Positions 41,860 to 54,100 are shown, counted from the first letter of the stretch. The stretch is DNA of 64,000 nt from Macrocystis pyrifera (GCA_031763025.1 JASSKH010000019.1:9340250-9404249); one strand, 5' to 3'. Numbers and translations are program-made. The notes: generated by a model not told the origin, from the letters alone.

Positions 41860-44170
41860 ACTGTTCTTGCCTCCCTCACTGCGTGGCGCAGACGGTTTGT
41901 CTGTGCCTCGACCCTGTGCCACCTCGCCATGAAACGATCCGCTGCGTCGACAACCCCTCAGTACCACTTCGAGGTTGTCTTAGCCGCTCTTGGCCACAAC
42001 ACCGTCTCTACTCTGAACAGCGAAGGGGAGCTTTCCGTGGACCCTTCGGTGGCACGAAAAACCCTGAGGTCGTCTGCTAGACCTTGGGCCCTTTTTCGTC
42101 TGGTCGACCAGGTCTTGGGTCTTTCCCACCAGCCATCGCCTCAAACATCATCCGGCAGGTCATCCGCTTTAGGCCCTGTGCAAAGAGGAGGCGTTGTTTG
42201 CAGATGGTCGTCTCAACGCTCTCGCAGTGTGGCGTTTTGGGGGCCTTTCCATACGACATGAGGTGGTCAGTGCGATGTCGGCGCTGGAAGCCAGTGATCC
42301 GTATGAGGAATTTGTGGTGTGCCGTTCGGAACGCAGCGAAATTGTTTCTGGCCAAACGTCCACGTATAGCACCCGTACAGTAGGGTCTTCATCACCTATG
42401 CCCTTAGCATGTGCACTTTTTATGTGAACGAGGCATCCTCCATATCATGCAGGTCCCATTTGAACTGATTGTAGCATGCCCTTGCGAGTCGGATCTCTGG
42501 CACACGACAGCCCTTGCGACGACAAGACTGCCCAGGTAAAAGAACTGCACTATCTGTCTATACTTTCTGTCTCAACTTCGATGACGAACGGTGAGGTCAG
42601 GGGTGGTTGGTTCGGTGTCCGCAGCAGGATCGTCTCCGAGTTTCTTTTCGGATACGGTGAGGGCCGCTGGTTCAATAATGATCACAATGAGTCCTAAAAT
42701 TTTCGCAAGGACTTTCGCCGACTTCGACACACTGCCTCCATCGTCCGCGTATAACATACCCCATACTGCCCTCTGTACACAGTGCCGTGGTGGGAGAGAT
42801 ACGTCTTTCGCTACTGCATCAAGAATAACATCGGCAAAGGATTCAGCCATCTCAGATATACTGGTCGGTTGAGCGGGAAGGAAAGGAGTCTTGGAGAGGA
42901 TTTGCGCCACGACTCGCTCTCTGCAGTCGCTGTCGAATTGAACCCTTTTCAGGTCAAAAGGCCGATTTTTTTTTTTTTTCGTTTGTAGGTGTCTGTTGGG
43001 TCCGAAACGATCGCTGAGGCGGACCATCGCACATACGATGTTACGGTATCAATCAGCCTATGCCGGGGTCGGACGCTGGTGGTCGGCCTTAGGATCATGC
43101 ACGCGATATCGGTGTGCTTGGGGAGTTCGGATGCAGTCCATTGATTTTGGTCTTTCCGGCTGCTTGTGCCGTTGGAAGTGTGAGACCTTCTACTCTTGCG
43201 AGCGCTAAAAATCGTGCTCGTGAAACCGAGCTTTATGTCTGAATCGAATGCCAGTTTGAGTTAGTCGTTACGGTCGAGCTCATCGCGTCTGTACGCTCCG
43301 AGAACCCTACCGTCACCACACTTTTCTATCCTCGTTCCAATCTGTGCGTTTGCGTTTACCAGCACGAATAGACCTTCCTTCGTCGGAATCTGTTCAATCA
43401 CGAGCCACAATTTCTTTCACAAATCCTCTTTCGTACCAATGTGTGCTGAGATTGCCTTCCGTTGGGGCATAGGCAGCAAGTAGGTCGACCGCCACGCTTT
43501 CACCAGTCAACTCGAAGCACGTAGACATAAGGCGTTCGTCAATCATTGGTGGGTATGAACAGAATTCCGGCATATCGTTTCCTTCACTGCCAAACCAGCG
43601 CCGAATAGTCTTTGCTTGCCATCCGTTTCGTTTTGCCCAGAGCAGAAAACCTGGTATCCTGCTGCAGAAAACTAGCTTTTACCAGGTTTCCTTGTTTGCA
43701 GGCCATTGAAGACACAGTCCAGTGGTCGGGCGTTTGCCAAGGCGCACTCGGCATGTCCGTACCCAATCTTCCATTTCACCGCCAGGTGCGCATATTGTAT
43801 GTCGCTACCACTACACGTGCCGCCTTCTGTCTCGCTCGATGCTCGCGTGCTGCATCTTTGGCTGGCCGAGGCGTCGCCCAACCCCTCTGTCTTTATTTTC
43901 ATTTTCATTGTATTTTCCCTTGTATAACGATGAATTCTCTCTAATATGTAGGCCGGTACGCGCCTTCGTTCCCAGAGGCTTTGTTCAGCCGTCCCAGCCC
44001 ACCCCAACAGAACACTTCTCGCCCTCGCTGTCGGGATCCACGCAATGCCCAATTCATCCTCTCCCCAACTGTACTCACTGCCCTCTCCGCTGCGGCGATG
44101 CTCCTCCTCTGCTGTTGGAACGAACTCTTTGGAATTGGTGTTAAAGCTAAATCTCATAGCCACCACCCCG
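41860..44170 (-). pseudogene. LINE (non-LTR retrotransposon) ORF2 relic, RT core deleted
   Basis: On the minus strand, 43560-43010 encodes an endonuclease/exonuclease/phosphatase-fold domain: ERLMSTCFELTGESVAVDLL, AAYAPTEGN, LVNANAQIGTRIE and DGRVLGAYRRDEL. It carries several stops and frameshifts. 42760-42740 has the polymerase box GMLYADDGG followed by SKSAKVLAKILG and ALTVSEKK. Near 42540 a QFFYLGS thumb motif follows. 42355-42077 has the C-terminal AHHKFLIRITGFQRRHRTDH and SVETTICKQRLLF. About 42070-41940 reads ADDLRVFRATEGSTESS and VETVLWPRAAK. Between endonuclease and YADD box only about 70 codons remain where RT palm motifs should occupy far more, so the RT core is deleted. The N-terminal part (43580-44170) is shared with 48997-49650. 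Confidence 0.85.
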
Positions 44171-44829
44171 CGCCGTCAGTAGTTCACTTACCAGGCCGCA
44201 CAGGGCTCCTCTCTACTGAGGCTACGGCTCGTATAGCCAACGGCACACCGTCGTAGGTACCGATGAGCTCCGGCCCTCCCCCAATTCGGGGCAGGCCTAA
44301 CAGAGGAATTATTCAAACCAAATATTTTATGTTCTGGTGATTCATAAAATCAATCACCAACGGTGAACTGTACTGAGCCGTATTTGTCGCCGCCATGCAA
44401 AGAGTGGATCGGGTACTCCGTAACGGGTACTCTGTTTGCACAGACGATAACAGAAAAGGGGTCAGGGTCAATTTTGAGTATTGCATTACAGTGCGTCACG
44501 TAGAAAAAAATGCGTGTATTTCTTTTTTAGTTTGACAGCGGTAGAGCATACTTACTCTCAGGGAAATACGAAAAATAGTAATGGGTCTGCTCGGCAGTGC
44601 ACCAAACCCCATAAAAAACTCCTATTCAACAGTCAAACTCAACGATCAATCCTGTCTCTGCGTGGACGGATGCCAGCACACGTCCAGATGTGCTGTGTCT
44701 GTGTAGAAGTGTTGAGCCGTGTAGTAGAGGCATTCCGTGGCTGTCCATCAGATTTGCAAGGGTATGTTGGGGGAGGTATGCCTATAGCTGCGGACGTTTT
44801 GAGGCGGTATCTAACGTACTGAACACGTC
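44171..44829. other. Unrecognised stretch
   Basis: A plus frame of 113 codons at 44481-44822 and an overlapping minus frame of 104 codons show no domain. Nothing else was seen. Confidence 0.35.
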
Positions 44830-45260
44830 CGTAAGGTCCCCGGATCCGCAGCAAATGTGCCTGAAACTGGGGTAAAGTATTAGGGGTTATCGCCAACCTC
44901 GTACTCAAACCCGGGTATTTTGTCCACGGGTATACCTGTAGCCGGGTAACCATTTCAGCGACGTATCTATCTTACCTGAAACTTACGAAATATGATATCG
45001 AGGTCCGTACTTAACGTACCTCACACTTTGGCAAGGTATCAAAGTCCGTGCCTAACGTACCTATAATTTAGGCAAAGTATTGAGGTCTCCCCCAGACTTG
45101 GCTTGTACCTAAGCCCGGGGAATCCGTTGATAGATGTACCCACTACCCGGATAAGTATTGATGGCGGTAACTAACGTAGCAAAGGTTCAGGTACCGTTTT
45201 AGAGGCCGTACCTACGTGCGGGTACCGGCACGTTCCGCGGTGAGTACCTGGGTGTGCACG
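44830..45260 (+). repeat. GTAC-rich degenerate minisatellite, block 1
   Basis: Units of about 40 bp built from GGTATCGAGGTCCGTACNTAACGTACCT and ANACTTNGGCAA recur with heavy decay. Examples: 44996-45035, 45037-45076, 45150-45190. ACGTAC palindromes occur in nearly every unit. Confidence 0.7.
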
Positions 45261-45730
45261 CGTACAAAAACACATCAAATTGGTGAGACAGAGCACTAGA
45301 ACAGTATTTAAGGGCAGTAGTAACGTCTGACTGAGTATGTACCAGATATGCTGCTATTTATATAGTAGGTTGGATCTCACGGTGATCCTAGAAACATATC
45401 GATTTTTTTGGGAAACACACCTTAACGTTTTTCTTGTATGTGCTGGGTAAGTGCCTACTCCCAATAATACCAGCCCGCTCTCTAAGGGTTGGTTCGATCG
45501 AGAGAAACTTAGTATGTCAAAGTGTTTTAGGGAAGCTGACTCGAACGTGCCCTGTGTGCTGGTTGTCTCGCCCGGTGAAGGTTGGCCCTCGTCGTGCTCC
45601 ACCAGTGTCTTCGCTCCCTGTCCTCGCCGCTACTCTGTCCCCTGGGTTCGGTACGTCTCGTGGATAGGGTCCTGGGAGCGTGTTGCAATATGGTGGGTGT
45701 CTTGGGCGTACAGAGGGAATCGCATGACTA
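45261..45730. other. Spacer between minisatellite blocks
   Basis: Overlapping frames at 45434-45667 and 45451-45753, no domain recognised. The MITE at 45731 follows. Confidence 0.35.
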
Positions 45731-45839
45731 TGACGGGCGACCATAGTAAATAGGACCTACGATACCCACAAAAACCAACGTATGTACGTAGCTCTTTTTA
45801 CAAACAATTTTTGGTCTTTTATACTATGGTCCCCCGTAA
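45731..45839. mobile_element. Degenerate MITE, TTACGGGGG family
   Basis: TGACGGGCGACCATAGTAAATAGGACC-like left end, interior TTTACAAACAATTTTTGGTC and a well kept right end CTATGGTCCCCCGTAA. Length 109 bp. It sits between the two GTAC minisatellite blocks. Confidence 0.75.
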
Positions 45840-45899
45840 TCACAAGGCGCAGTTCCAATTGTGAATCGTTTTCTCGCAGATGACGTCTTAAGCACTTAT

Positions 45900-46370
45900 T
45901 ACTACGTACGCATTACATGTGAATTACTTGAGCCCGTGCCTATACCCGCGGGTAATGTTTCGACGGTTTTATAGATACCCGGCGAAGTAATAGAGCGACG
46001 TACCTATCGTGCCTAAATACTTTGAAGTGATATTTCGAGGTCCGTACTTAACGTGTCTAACACTAAGGTAAGGTATCGTGACCCATCCCTAATGTACGTA
46101 AACTTACGTAAAGAGTTGAGGTCGTACCCAGGCTCGCAACTGAAGCCGGATATTCCGTCAACGGGTATGCACGAGATCAGGGTGAGTATTTGAGCGGCGT
46201 ACCTGCCGTGCCTTAAACTTGGGCAAGGTAAGTGTGGTCCATACCTAACGCCCCATGCACCTAGGGAAGGTGTCGAGGTCGATACTGAACGTACCTAAGC
46301 GTCGGGTACGGGTGCATACCGAGTATTTACACAGGTACACCCAAGCACGCATTTTGCCTAACATACGTTT
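45900..46370 (+). repeat. GTAC-rich degenerate minisatellite, block 2
   Basis: It has the same unit words as block 1: GATATTTCGAGGTCCGTACT, TAACGTGTCTAACACTAAGG, AAGTGTGGTCCATACCTAACG, GTCGAGGTCGATACTGAACG. The blocks were probably one array before the 640 bp between them, including the MITE, was gained. Confidence 0.7.
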
Positions 46371-47426
46371 GCAGGTTTCGGCTCGGACTCACGCCCGCAG
46401 GAAGATGGCACCTGTGAGGCGAACTCTTCTGGATCAAGAGGCAACGTGTTCCTCCGTGTTTCTCCCCGGGAATACATGCCCGCTGCGGCCACATATTTTG
46501 GATGCCAATTGATAGGCGGAGACAATGCGATGAAATAACTCAACAATTGACGTTACTTATGGGCTAAAAAAAAAAGCTACGTGTCAATGAGCGAAACATA
46601 AAATACTTTTCGTGAGGAACTCGTTGTTGTGGGCATTCGAATCGTTTTCAAGTCCAAACAGTGTAGTAGTGGGCGCACTGACAGAATAGACATTTTCCCT
46701 ACTTTAGAGTAGTTCAGAATTGCCTCCTCCGATGGATATAAGAGCGACGATCAGAAATGTTGAGGTTTGGTTTGAAAGAGATGAACTCCCCCTATCGTCA
46801 AACGCTTCGCTCTAAAATGTTGCCATTCGTGATAGCCGTTGACGACACAAGAATAGAAAAAACCGTTCGAGCTGGTTGGCAGTCTAAAAAAACCAAGGAT
46901 CCAGAACTGTAGAGTTGGTTGGGGGAGGCACCGTGCCCCTTTGAATTCCATTTAAGGACCTATACATATTATCAATGAAGATTTCACATTTACTAGGTGA
47001 CGTTTTGACGTGAAGGAAACATAGCTCTTGAACAATACTATGAAAAACGTGCGTTAGTTAATCGATTATCGTCCTGATCGGAAGACCGGTTCTCCTTCGA
47101 GAAACTCGGGTGTTGCAGGGCGTACTCTTACTACAGTAGGTACCTATTAATAGCAGAAGGTTGTCACCGACAGACGCCATACTCCGGCGGTAGAGGGGCC
47201 CACAACATTCTCACAGGCGTGATCCTCAGCTAAAACGGTGCCCAAGATACTTGCAGTCTCGATCGTATAATGAAATATCATGTATTACGCACCATGTCGG
47301 GGGTGCTCGATCGTCAGGAGACAAACCGTGCGACCCCCCCAAAAAGGTCGGGAGACAACAGCAACAAAAATGAGCCGGGGGAAATCTGCGAGAGATGGCG
47401 GAACGCATGTTTTCGAGGTACCATCG
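46371..47426. other. Unrecognised stretch
   Basis: Frames are at most 71 codons. No repeat partner was found. It ends at the 9-bp target duplication of the next element. Confidence 0.4.
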
Positions 47427-47435
47427 TATGTTTTT

Positions 47436-48301
47436 GGGCAAATGCCAAAATCAGGTATACCTAATCCGTTTGAGCCAAAATCAGGTACATACTAAAACCA
47501 AGTGAAAAACGCGCGCCACGAGCGGTGTGATGTCCATGACAATCCGGTAAAGAAAGAATGCGCCTAAAGCATTAAGCGTGCCACATGGCCTCTAAAAATC
47601 TGAATTGTGTTGTTTTCTTCAGGGTGTAGGTACCACGGGCCCCACTTGGACCTGCAAAGAGTCACTATTAATATGCTTCGTTTGTTTCGCCACGGCGGGA
47701 GCGCCAAGAGTATTTACTCTGGCGTCCCCCCCCCTCATTGACAGCTTTAAAAGCTTCCAGACTGTCCTCGCGGAACCGCCTGCTCGGCACGAAATTATCT
47801 TGCCGTACCAAACCTAAGACCACCTTGACGCGGGGTGATGCAGACGAAACGCCGAGTGTCTATGGTGTTGTAAAGACTGCTGTGAACATAGAAAACAAGA
47901 GAGTATACGCAACAACTATTCATAACTGAAGCACATTGCACACCCCAAAGGAGAAAAAGTGAAACCAGCGTACGCATTTATGGATGTATATACGTACTTT
48001 TACGTACGATGTACGAGTACAGAGTTTATACGTCAATACAGAAGAACTTCAACCGAGGGAGGGCAGACGCATACGGAGAGAACACACAGTGTACATATGG
48101 CCTCTCTGATTGATTCAAAGTTGGCCAAAAGCAGTTGAAAGCTAGACAGAACAGAAAAAATCAGGTGTACCTTGGCCTTTTCGTGCCAAAATCAGTGATA
48201 ATGTCAGCTTGGCCAATACGTGGGCTCCTGGTGTGTGTTTTATACTTGATTTCAGTATGTAACTGTTTTTGGCCAGGTATACCTGATTTTGGCAATAATC
48301 C
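47436..48301. mobile_element. Mutator-like non-autonomous element, copy 2 (866 bp)
   Basis: Collinear with 26364-27218. The left end is GGGCAAATGCCAAAATCAGG and the right end rc GGATTATTGCCAAAATCAGG. It is flanked by a perfect 9-bp direct repeat TATGTTTTT (47427-47435 and 48302-48310). A 9-bp duplication is the usual footprint of Mutator/MULE transposases, although MULE inverted repeats are often longer. No transposase frame. Confidence 0.9.
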
Positions 48302-48310
48302 TATGTTTTT

Positions 48311-48837
48311 CTCTAGTTGTCTTCAGGAAGCCCCTCCTGTATTGGCCACTCAAAGGGGTAGTGGGTAGTGAGGTTAAATTGTTTTTTGTTTTCGTACACC
48401 CTTTGTCCAAGTAGCCATTTGGCGTGTTAGTCGGGTTGCAGATACCGTGTTTCTCGAAAGCGATTTTGGACTTTGAGTGACCTACAGTGTGGAGCTTCAC
48501 ATGTGATAACCGTGGCATCCAGTGATTGACGGTTAATGTGGGCCTTTCCCATGGGGTCACGTACGAACGCACAGGGACCAATGGGATTCACACGGGGAGC
48601 CGTGCGACGTTCCAGGTGAAGCCATGGTTGAGTGTGGGCAATCCCACTAGTTCACACGGAATCCCACGGGAGTATGAAGAGATGCAATGGTACAGCGTGG
48701 GGTGCCGCGGGGATACCCCCGAAATTGCCCGCGAGATCCCACGAGATGCGTACCGCCCTTCTCTGGTGTACTTTCGTGCGGAGGTGAAGACGTTGAAACG
48801 AAGTGCAGCGCACACTTGCCGAGGGTAATTGTAGTGT
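48311..48837. other. Unrecognised stretch
   Basis: A plus frame of 100 codons (48526-48828) and overlapping minus frames; no domain recognised. GATCCCACGNG and ATCCCACGGG words repeat near 48660-48750. Confidence 0.35.
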
Positions 48838-48930
48838 TTATGACCGCATATATTTGAAATAGGGAAACAATGTCTGTGAGATTAAAGATTTCGTCGAATT
48901 TCATTTTGACAAGCTGCGTGTGACACTCCG
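48838..48930 (+). repeat. Dispersed repeat (ACGTCAG family), copy 5
   Basis: TGTCTGTGAGATTAAAGATT, TCGTCGAATTTCATTTTGAC and AAGCTGCGTGTGAC align with the second half of copy 4 at 23165-23215. The GAAATACGTCAG start is decayed to GAAATAGGGAAAC. Confidence 0.5.
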
Positions 48931-48996
48931 ACCGCGCGTACTTCCGGTGTTATTTGGCCTCGTATTGTAGCTCGTTTACCTCAAAGCGTGACCGTG

Positions 48997-49650
48997 TCAG
49001 CAAAGGATGAAACCTAAACGAATATCGATGGAAGATAACAAATAAAAACAAATAAGACGTGATTGAAGTACAGGTAAATGGGAATGGCGCCAACGATGTG
49101 TGGTGCGGATCAAACACCCTGCCGCACTGAACGTCGGGCTGCCAGACCTCCGAGTTTCGTTGAGGCCATTGACGTCACAACAGAGTTTCGGGCCCTTCGA
49201 CAGCACACACTGGCCATGTCCGTACCCGTTTTTCTTCTCTATATCCAGGGTGAGCACATTATAAGTGGCTACCGCCAGAACTGCCTCCTTTTCTCTCTTT
49301 CGAGTCTCACGTGCTGCTTTCTTTGTCGGTCGACGGGAGGATCGTTCCCTCCTCTATTTTTTCTTGTAATGTTTCCTTTTATTCTCTATGACGAATGTTG
49401 CTCCCCGTTTTGTAGACTGGTACGCGCCTTGGTGTTCGTTGACTGTGTGCAGCCGTCTCAGCCAACGCCGAACCTCCCACCCTTCCAGTCGTCCATGCGT
49501 ACGTACCCACGCTGTGGCCAGCCTCATCACTCCCCTGGCTGCTCATCTAACGCTCGCTGTGGTGATGTACCTGCGATTAACTCCTGGGTGTCGGCGTAAA
49601 CAAAAACTATTTCGCTACCACTCCCCCCCGATCCTTCTCTAAATCTGGAT
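48997..49650 (-). pseudogene. LINE N-terminal fragment, same family as 41860-44170
   Basis: The minus-strand frame at 49257-48997 contains KKNGYGHGQCVLSKGPKL, DVNGLNETRRSGSP and TFSAAG. The LINE at 44 kb has WKIGYGHAECALANARPL and NGLQTRKPGKS at the corresponding place. The nucleotide match continues on the plus strand through GGTACGCGCCTTNGTTC, CAGCCGTCNCAGCC and CTCACTCCC-like blocks to about 49600. The endonuclease and RT are not present; the fragment ends near 48997. It is a truncated remnant. Confidence 0.7.
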
Positions 49651-49659
49651 GACTCGCCG

Positions 49660-49859
49660 TCGAGTGGCGACGACGCTGTAAACAAAAACACCATACACTA
49701 GACATGCAATGTTCAGACTGCTCTTTCCGACACAAATGCCACATAGACCAGACGAGACATAGACAGTATGCAAACAACAGCTCAAAAGCCCGACCCACCG
49801 GTAAAGCAAACACAACACAATATACACCATTCACAGTTATTTTCTCATACCAAAGCACA
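49660..49859. other. Short spacer
   Basis: A minus frame of 83 codons overlaps it. Nothing recognised. Confidence 0.4.
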
Positions 49860-50340
49860 AACTAGATTTTGACATGAAATTACTCAACTGACTACTTATT
49901 TCTCTCATGCCAACAACGCCAAAACCAGCTTTTGACGTGAAACAATTGAACAAACCAGTTTTTTTTTTTTATTCCCTTTATCCTAACACAAACCGGATTT
50001 AGACATGAAATTACGCAACTAACATTTTTTTTTTCGCCGCATCAAAAATGACAAGAAAAGTCGACATGAGACAACTGAACTAACCAACATATTTTTCGCA
50101 TATCATACCACAAACCGGATTCAGACATAAAATTACTCAACTGTCATTTTTTTTCCGATACCGAAGCCCAAATAAGAAATATACATGAAATTAGTCGCCT
50201 AACAGTTTGATTTCTTCCCATAACAAAACACAAACCAGGTCTAGAAACGAAGCAACTCAACGAACCATATTGATTTCCCCATATCCGAACCCAAACCAGT
50301 CACCGACATGAAAAATTATATAGTTTCTCCCACATCATAA
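49860..50340 (+). repeat. Degenerate minisatellite, about 60-70-bp units, seven or eight copies
   Basis: Each unit has ACACAAACCGGATT or a variant, AGACATGAAATTACTCAACT, a T-run and an ATACCANANCACAAAC-like start of the next unit. Clear starts are near 49856, 49925, 49988, 50110 and 50228. T-run length varies between units. Confidence 0.8.
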
Positions 50341-51179
50341 TACTCGTAGCAAAGGTATAAGCTATAGATCAAAAACCTAGCATGAAGGTGGACCGCCTCA
50401 CATGCACATGCATAGATACAGCATGGTCACCCCAACACGTTCAATTCACATGAAGGTTGGGTCTTCTGGTACTCTACCCGCAAAATTGTACCGATTTCCA
50501 TTGGGCGGTGGAAATCTGGTCTGACAGTATTCCCAAAATCCCCGACAATAGGTGCACATACCAAGCGCTAAATAAAGGGGAGGGGTGGACGATGCGTGAC
50601 ATTAATTCAAGACCTACTAAACTCATGAATCAAACACCTTGCATTTGAGTGACCATATGACCTAAGAAGGAGCACCAAGCGGTACGTAGATATCTGCATA
50701 TCTAGAAGGGTAGAAGCCGGTACAAAATGTGGGAGGGCTGTTGGCCAAGCTGTCGGCAGTGAAGGTCAGCTCGGGAGCATTAGTGGGGTCGTTACCCGTG
50801 GTGGACCATACATATGACGGAGAAAGTGACGTACGGGGCATCCCGATGTGTGACTAAGTTTTTGTTTTGAGCAAGCCGTCCTTCAACTTTGCATGGTAAA
50901 AATGACCTCCCTGGAGGAGAGCAACCTGCACTGCAGCGAGGCAACAAGATAGAAGATACGATCGTGGGACGCCAGGATGGTTATGATGCAGATCGCCTGA
51001 CACGAACTTCGGGTACTTGCGGTAAGGTTGTTGAACTTTTCTCCAGGCTACGAGCCCGTGTTGGAGACACTATTTAGTGGGGCGCGCCGGCAAAAGAACT
51101 GAATGACGCCAGAACTTCAATGAGTACTAGGATTGGGAACCCCCAGTAAACTTGACACGTTTCCTACTACCATTATGAA
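50341..51179. other. Unrecognised stretch upstream of the plus-strand LINE
   Basis: Short frames only. The 5' untranslated part of the following LINE may begin here but its boundary is not visible. Confidence 0.35.
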
Positions 51180-54100
51180 CACAAACAAGCTGGAGATACT
51201 CTCGGAAGAGATTAGAATAAAAACGGTGAGGCAGTGTGGGTGGACAAAGAACGATTGGCAGGGTAAAGTTTGGAGTAATGCGTGCTGAGATTTAGAGTTC
51301 CTAGCGACATGACGAGAATAGAGTTCACGAGGGATTGCGACGAAGTAGGACTGTACGGCTTTGCAATAGGAAACGTAGAACGAGAGGGAAAACACTTTCG
51401 AGACACTGTAAAGCCGAACGCGAGCATGGAGTGGCAGAGGATAGAGACAGAAAGTGTCGGCATGGGAGAGAAGACTAGGATGGAGAGTATGTACAGCTAA
51501 TGAAACAGCGAAACTAAGACGTAGTCCTAGGGTGAACGAAGGTAAGGGGAGGCAGGAAACAGCAAGTGGCTCGAAGAGAATGGGGGCGAATAATAGGGTG
51601 CAGAACGAACAGACAAGAACAGGAACGGAAACGGAAATGATGCTCAAAGAAAAGACAACAGAAATACTCGTAGCGCCAACGGAGAAGGGACAACACGTAA
51701 AGACTAGAGCGGATAGTGAAACAAAAAGAAGGCTGAGAATAGGATCAGGGAACGCAGATGGCGTCGCCACGGAAGAGCGCAAAATAAACGAAATTGTCAA
51801 ACAAGTAAGTAAGGGCGACCCAGACGTAGTGGAAACTCAACAGTCGTGGGAGAAAGAGGGAGGGGAGGTAGGATGCAAAGTTGGAGAGTACACGTGGATA
51901 TGGAAATAAGAGGAAGCGACATAATAGCAAGAATAGGGGGGCGGGGGGCGGGGGGGGGTCATAGTCAAAGAATACCTGTGTGACATAATAGAAGTGATCA
52001 AAGACACGAAAGTTGACGAAAGCATATAGATGAAGATACAATGGGAGCGGGGAGCGAAACCTTACTTGTTAGGAAACATCTACATGCCCCCAGAGTCGAA
52101 GAATACGATGAAATATACACAAAAGAAGTAGCAGTAGATGTATAAAAGATTGAGAGGCAAGGAGAAGTAGTACTATTACGGGGGTCCATAGTTAACAGGA
52201 CCTATGGTGTACATAAAAACCTACATATTTTCCTATTTTTACTAACAAAATTTTGGTCTCGTTAACTATGAACCCCCGTAATAGTGGGTAATTGTAATTC
52301 AATAATTGGGAAGGGAAGCAAACTGAATGAAAACGTTGCACCGTATAGGGAAGTACTAAACAATTTGAGTAGGGAACAGATATTGAAGTTCCTCACGCAC
52401 AACCAAATGAAGACGTTGAACGACAAAGTAAAAAAGGCAGAACCGGAATGGACTCGACAGTGCATACAAACGAGAAAAAGCCCTACCCTTGACTTCATAG
52501 TAGTAGAAACGGAGGTTGTAAGGAAAAGGCACTACATATATGCGGAGCGGACGTAGGAACTACGGATCACCGTCTAATATGAACAGACAGTCAACAGACG
52601 AGAGTTTTCAAACATGGACAAGGTAGGAAATTGCACCAATGGAGGTAGACTTGAAACAAAAGAAACGGGAAGAGTTCCGACACGAGATGGCCAAAAATGC
52701 ACAGTAATGTTCCGTGCTGTTGGAAAAAATAGGTACAAAGGCACGATATAGAGAGGGATGATGCAGGAACAAGCATAATAGAAGGATGGGAGCAGTTCGT
52801 CAAGACTACAGCGAGTGAAGTAATAGAGAAGAAGTTAATAATATGAAACATAGCAGTTTAATGGTGGGATGAGGAAGTGAAAGAGGCTATAAGAGAAAGG
52901 ATACACGCACACGCAAGCTATACATCGAGAAAGACTTCGACATAGTGGGGGGAATGTGCTACAGGTGGAAATGAAGCAAAATAGATGGTAGATAAGAATA
53001 ATGGGATACGGAAAGACGTACTATATATAACGAATGAAGACTTTGAGGGCGGGATGAAGCAGATCTGGGTAGGGATAAAAGGGATACTTGGCAAACAAGC
53101 AGGACAGGCAGAAACGGGAATAGCTACTCGAAGAGCACAGACAGGTAAAATGGGTAGTAGTTTGAAGGGGAAAAGGGACGTACTTGTAGAGCATTAACGT
53201 CAACTAGAAACACCGACAACCAAAGAAACATTCGACGCAGATTTGGAGAAGGAAATCAACGTGTGGAAAGAGGCGAACATAGATACATCGGAAAGGATAG
53301 ACAGTTACCGAGAGAGTTCACAAGCGGAGAAGTACAAAAGTGTGTAGCTAAACTTAACAATAAAAAGGCAGCAGGGGCAGACTACATAGTGAACGAAGTT
53401 ATGAAATACGAGCGAAAAAATGCTTGCCATGACGGTTATGTTGTGCAATTTGATACGAAAAAACAAGTACGCACCTAGGAGGTGGAAAAGAGTAGTACAA
53501 AACATATTCAAGAAATGGGATAAGGCCGACCCGGAGAACTATAAAGGGATAACGCCATTAAGCGCAGTAGACAAACCCTTGTGTAAGGTTTTGAAGGATA
53601 TAATGGAGAAGGAAGACAAAAAAGCGAAGGTCAAGCAGACGTTAAGCCAAACCGTACCTGCAGAGACCACGTGTACACCTTAGGCAAGAATATTCAAGGG
53701 AGGAAAGGCGGGGCTGACACCGTACTGTTTCTTTCTAGATATACAGGACGCCTACGACACGGTTTGAAGAAATGGATTGTGGAAAAACTGTGGGAAATAC
53801 GAATCAGAGGAAAGGTGTGGAGAATGATTAAAACGACGACGGGATGTGCGAGAAGTGCTGTGATTCCGGACGGGGAAATATAATGAGGTATGTTGACATT
53901 TTACAACGCGTTGCACAGGGATGTACGTTGTCTCCTAACCTATTCAATATATACATTTATTACGACCTGACAGTAGCAGTTGAGACAGAAACGAAGGGAG
54001 TCACGGTTGGGGAAGATACGGTGTCGGGATTGATGTTTGCGTATGACTTCGTGGTGATATCAGAAATACCCGAAGGATTGCACAAACAAATAGAGAAGGC

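Noticed and set aside
51117-51800. Minus-strand frame of 227 codons
   Set aside because: Antisense shadow of the LINE N-terminal and endonuclease region, which is supported by motifs on the plus strand.
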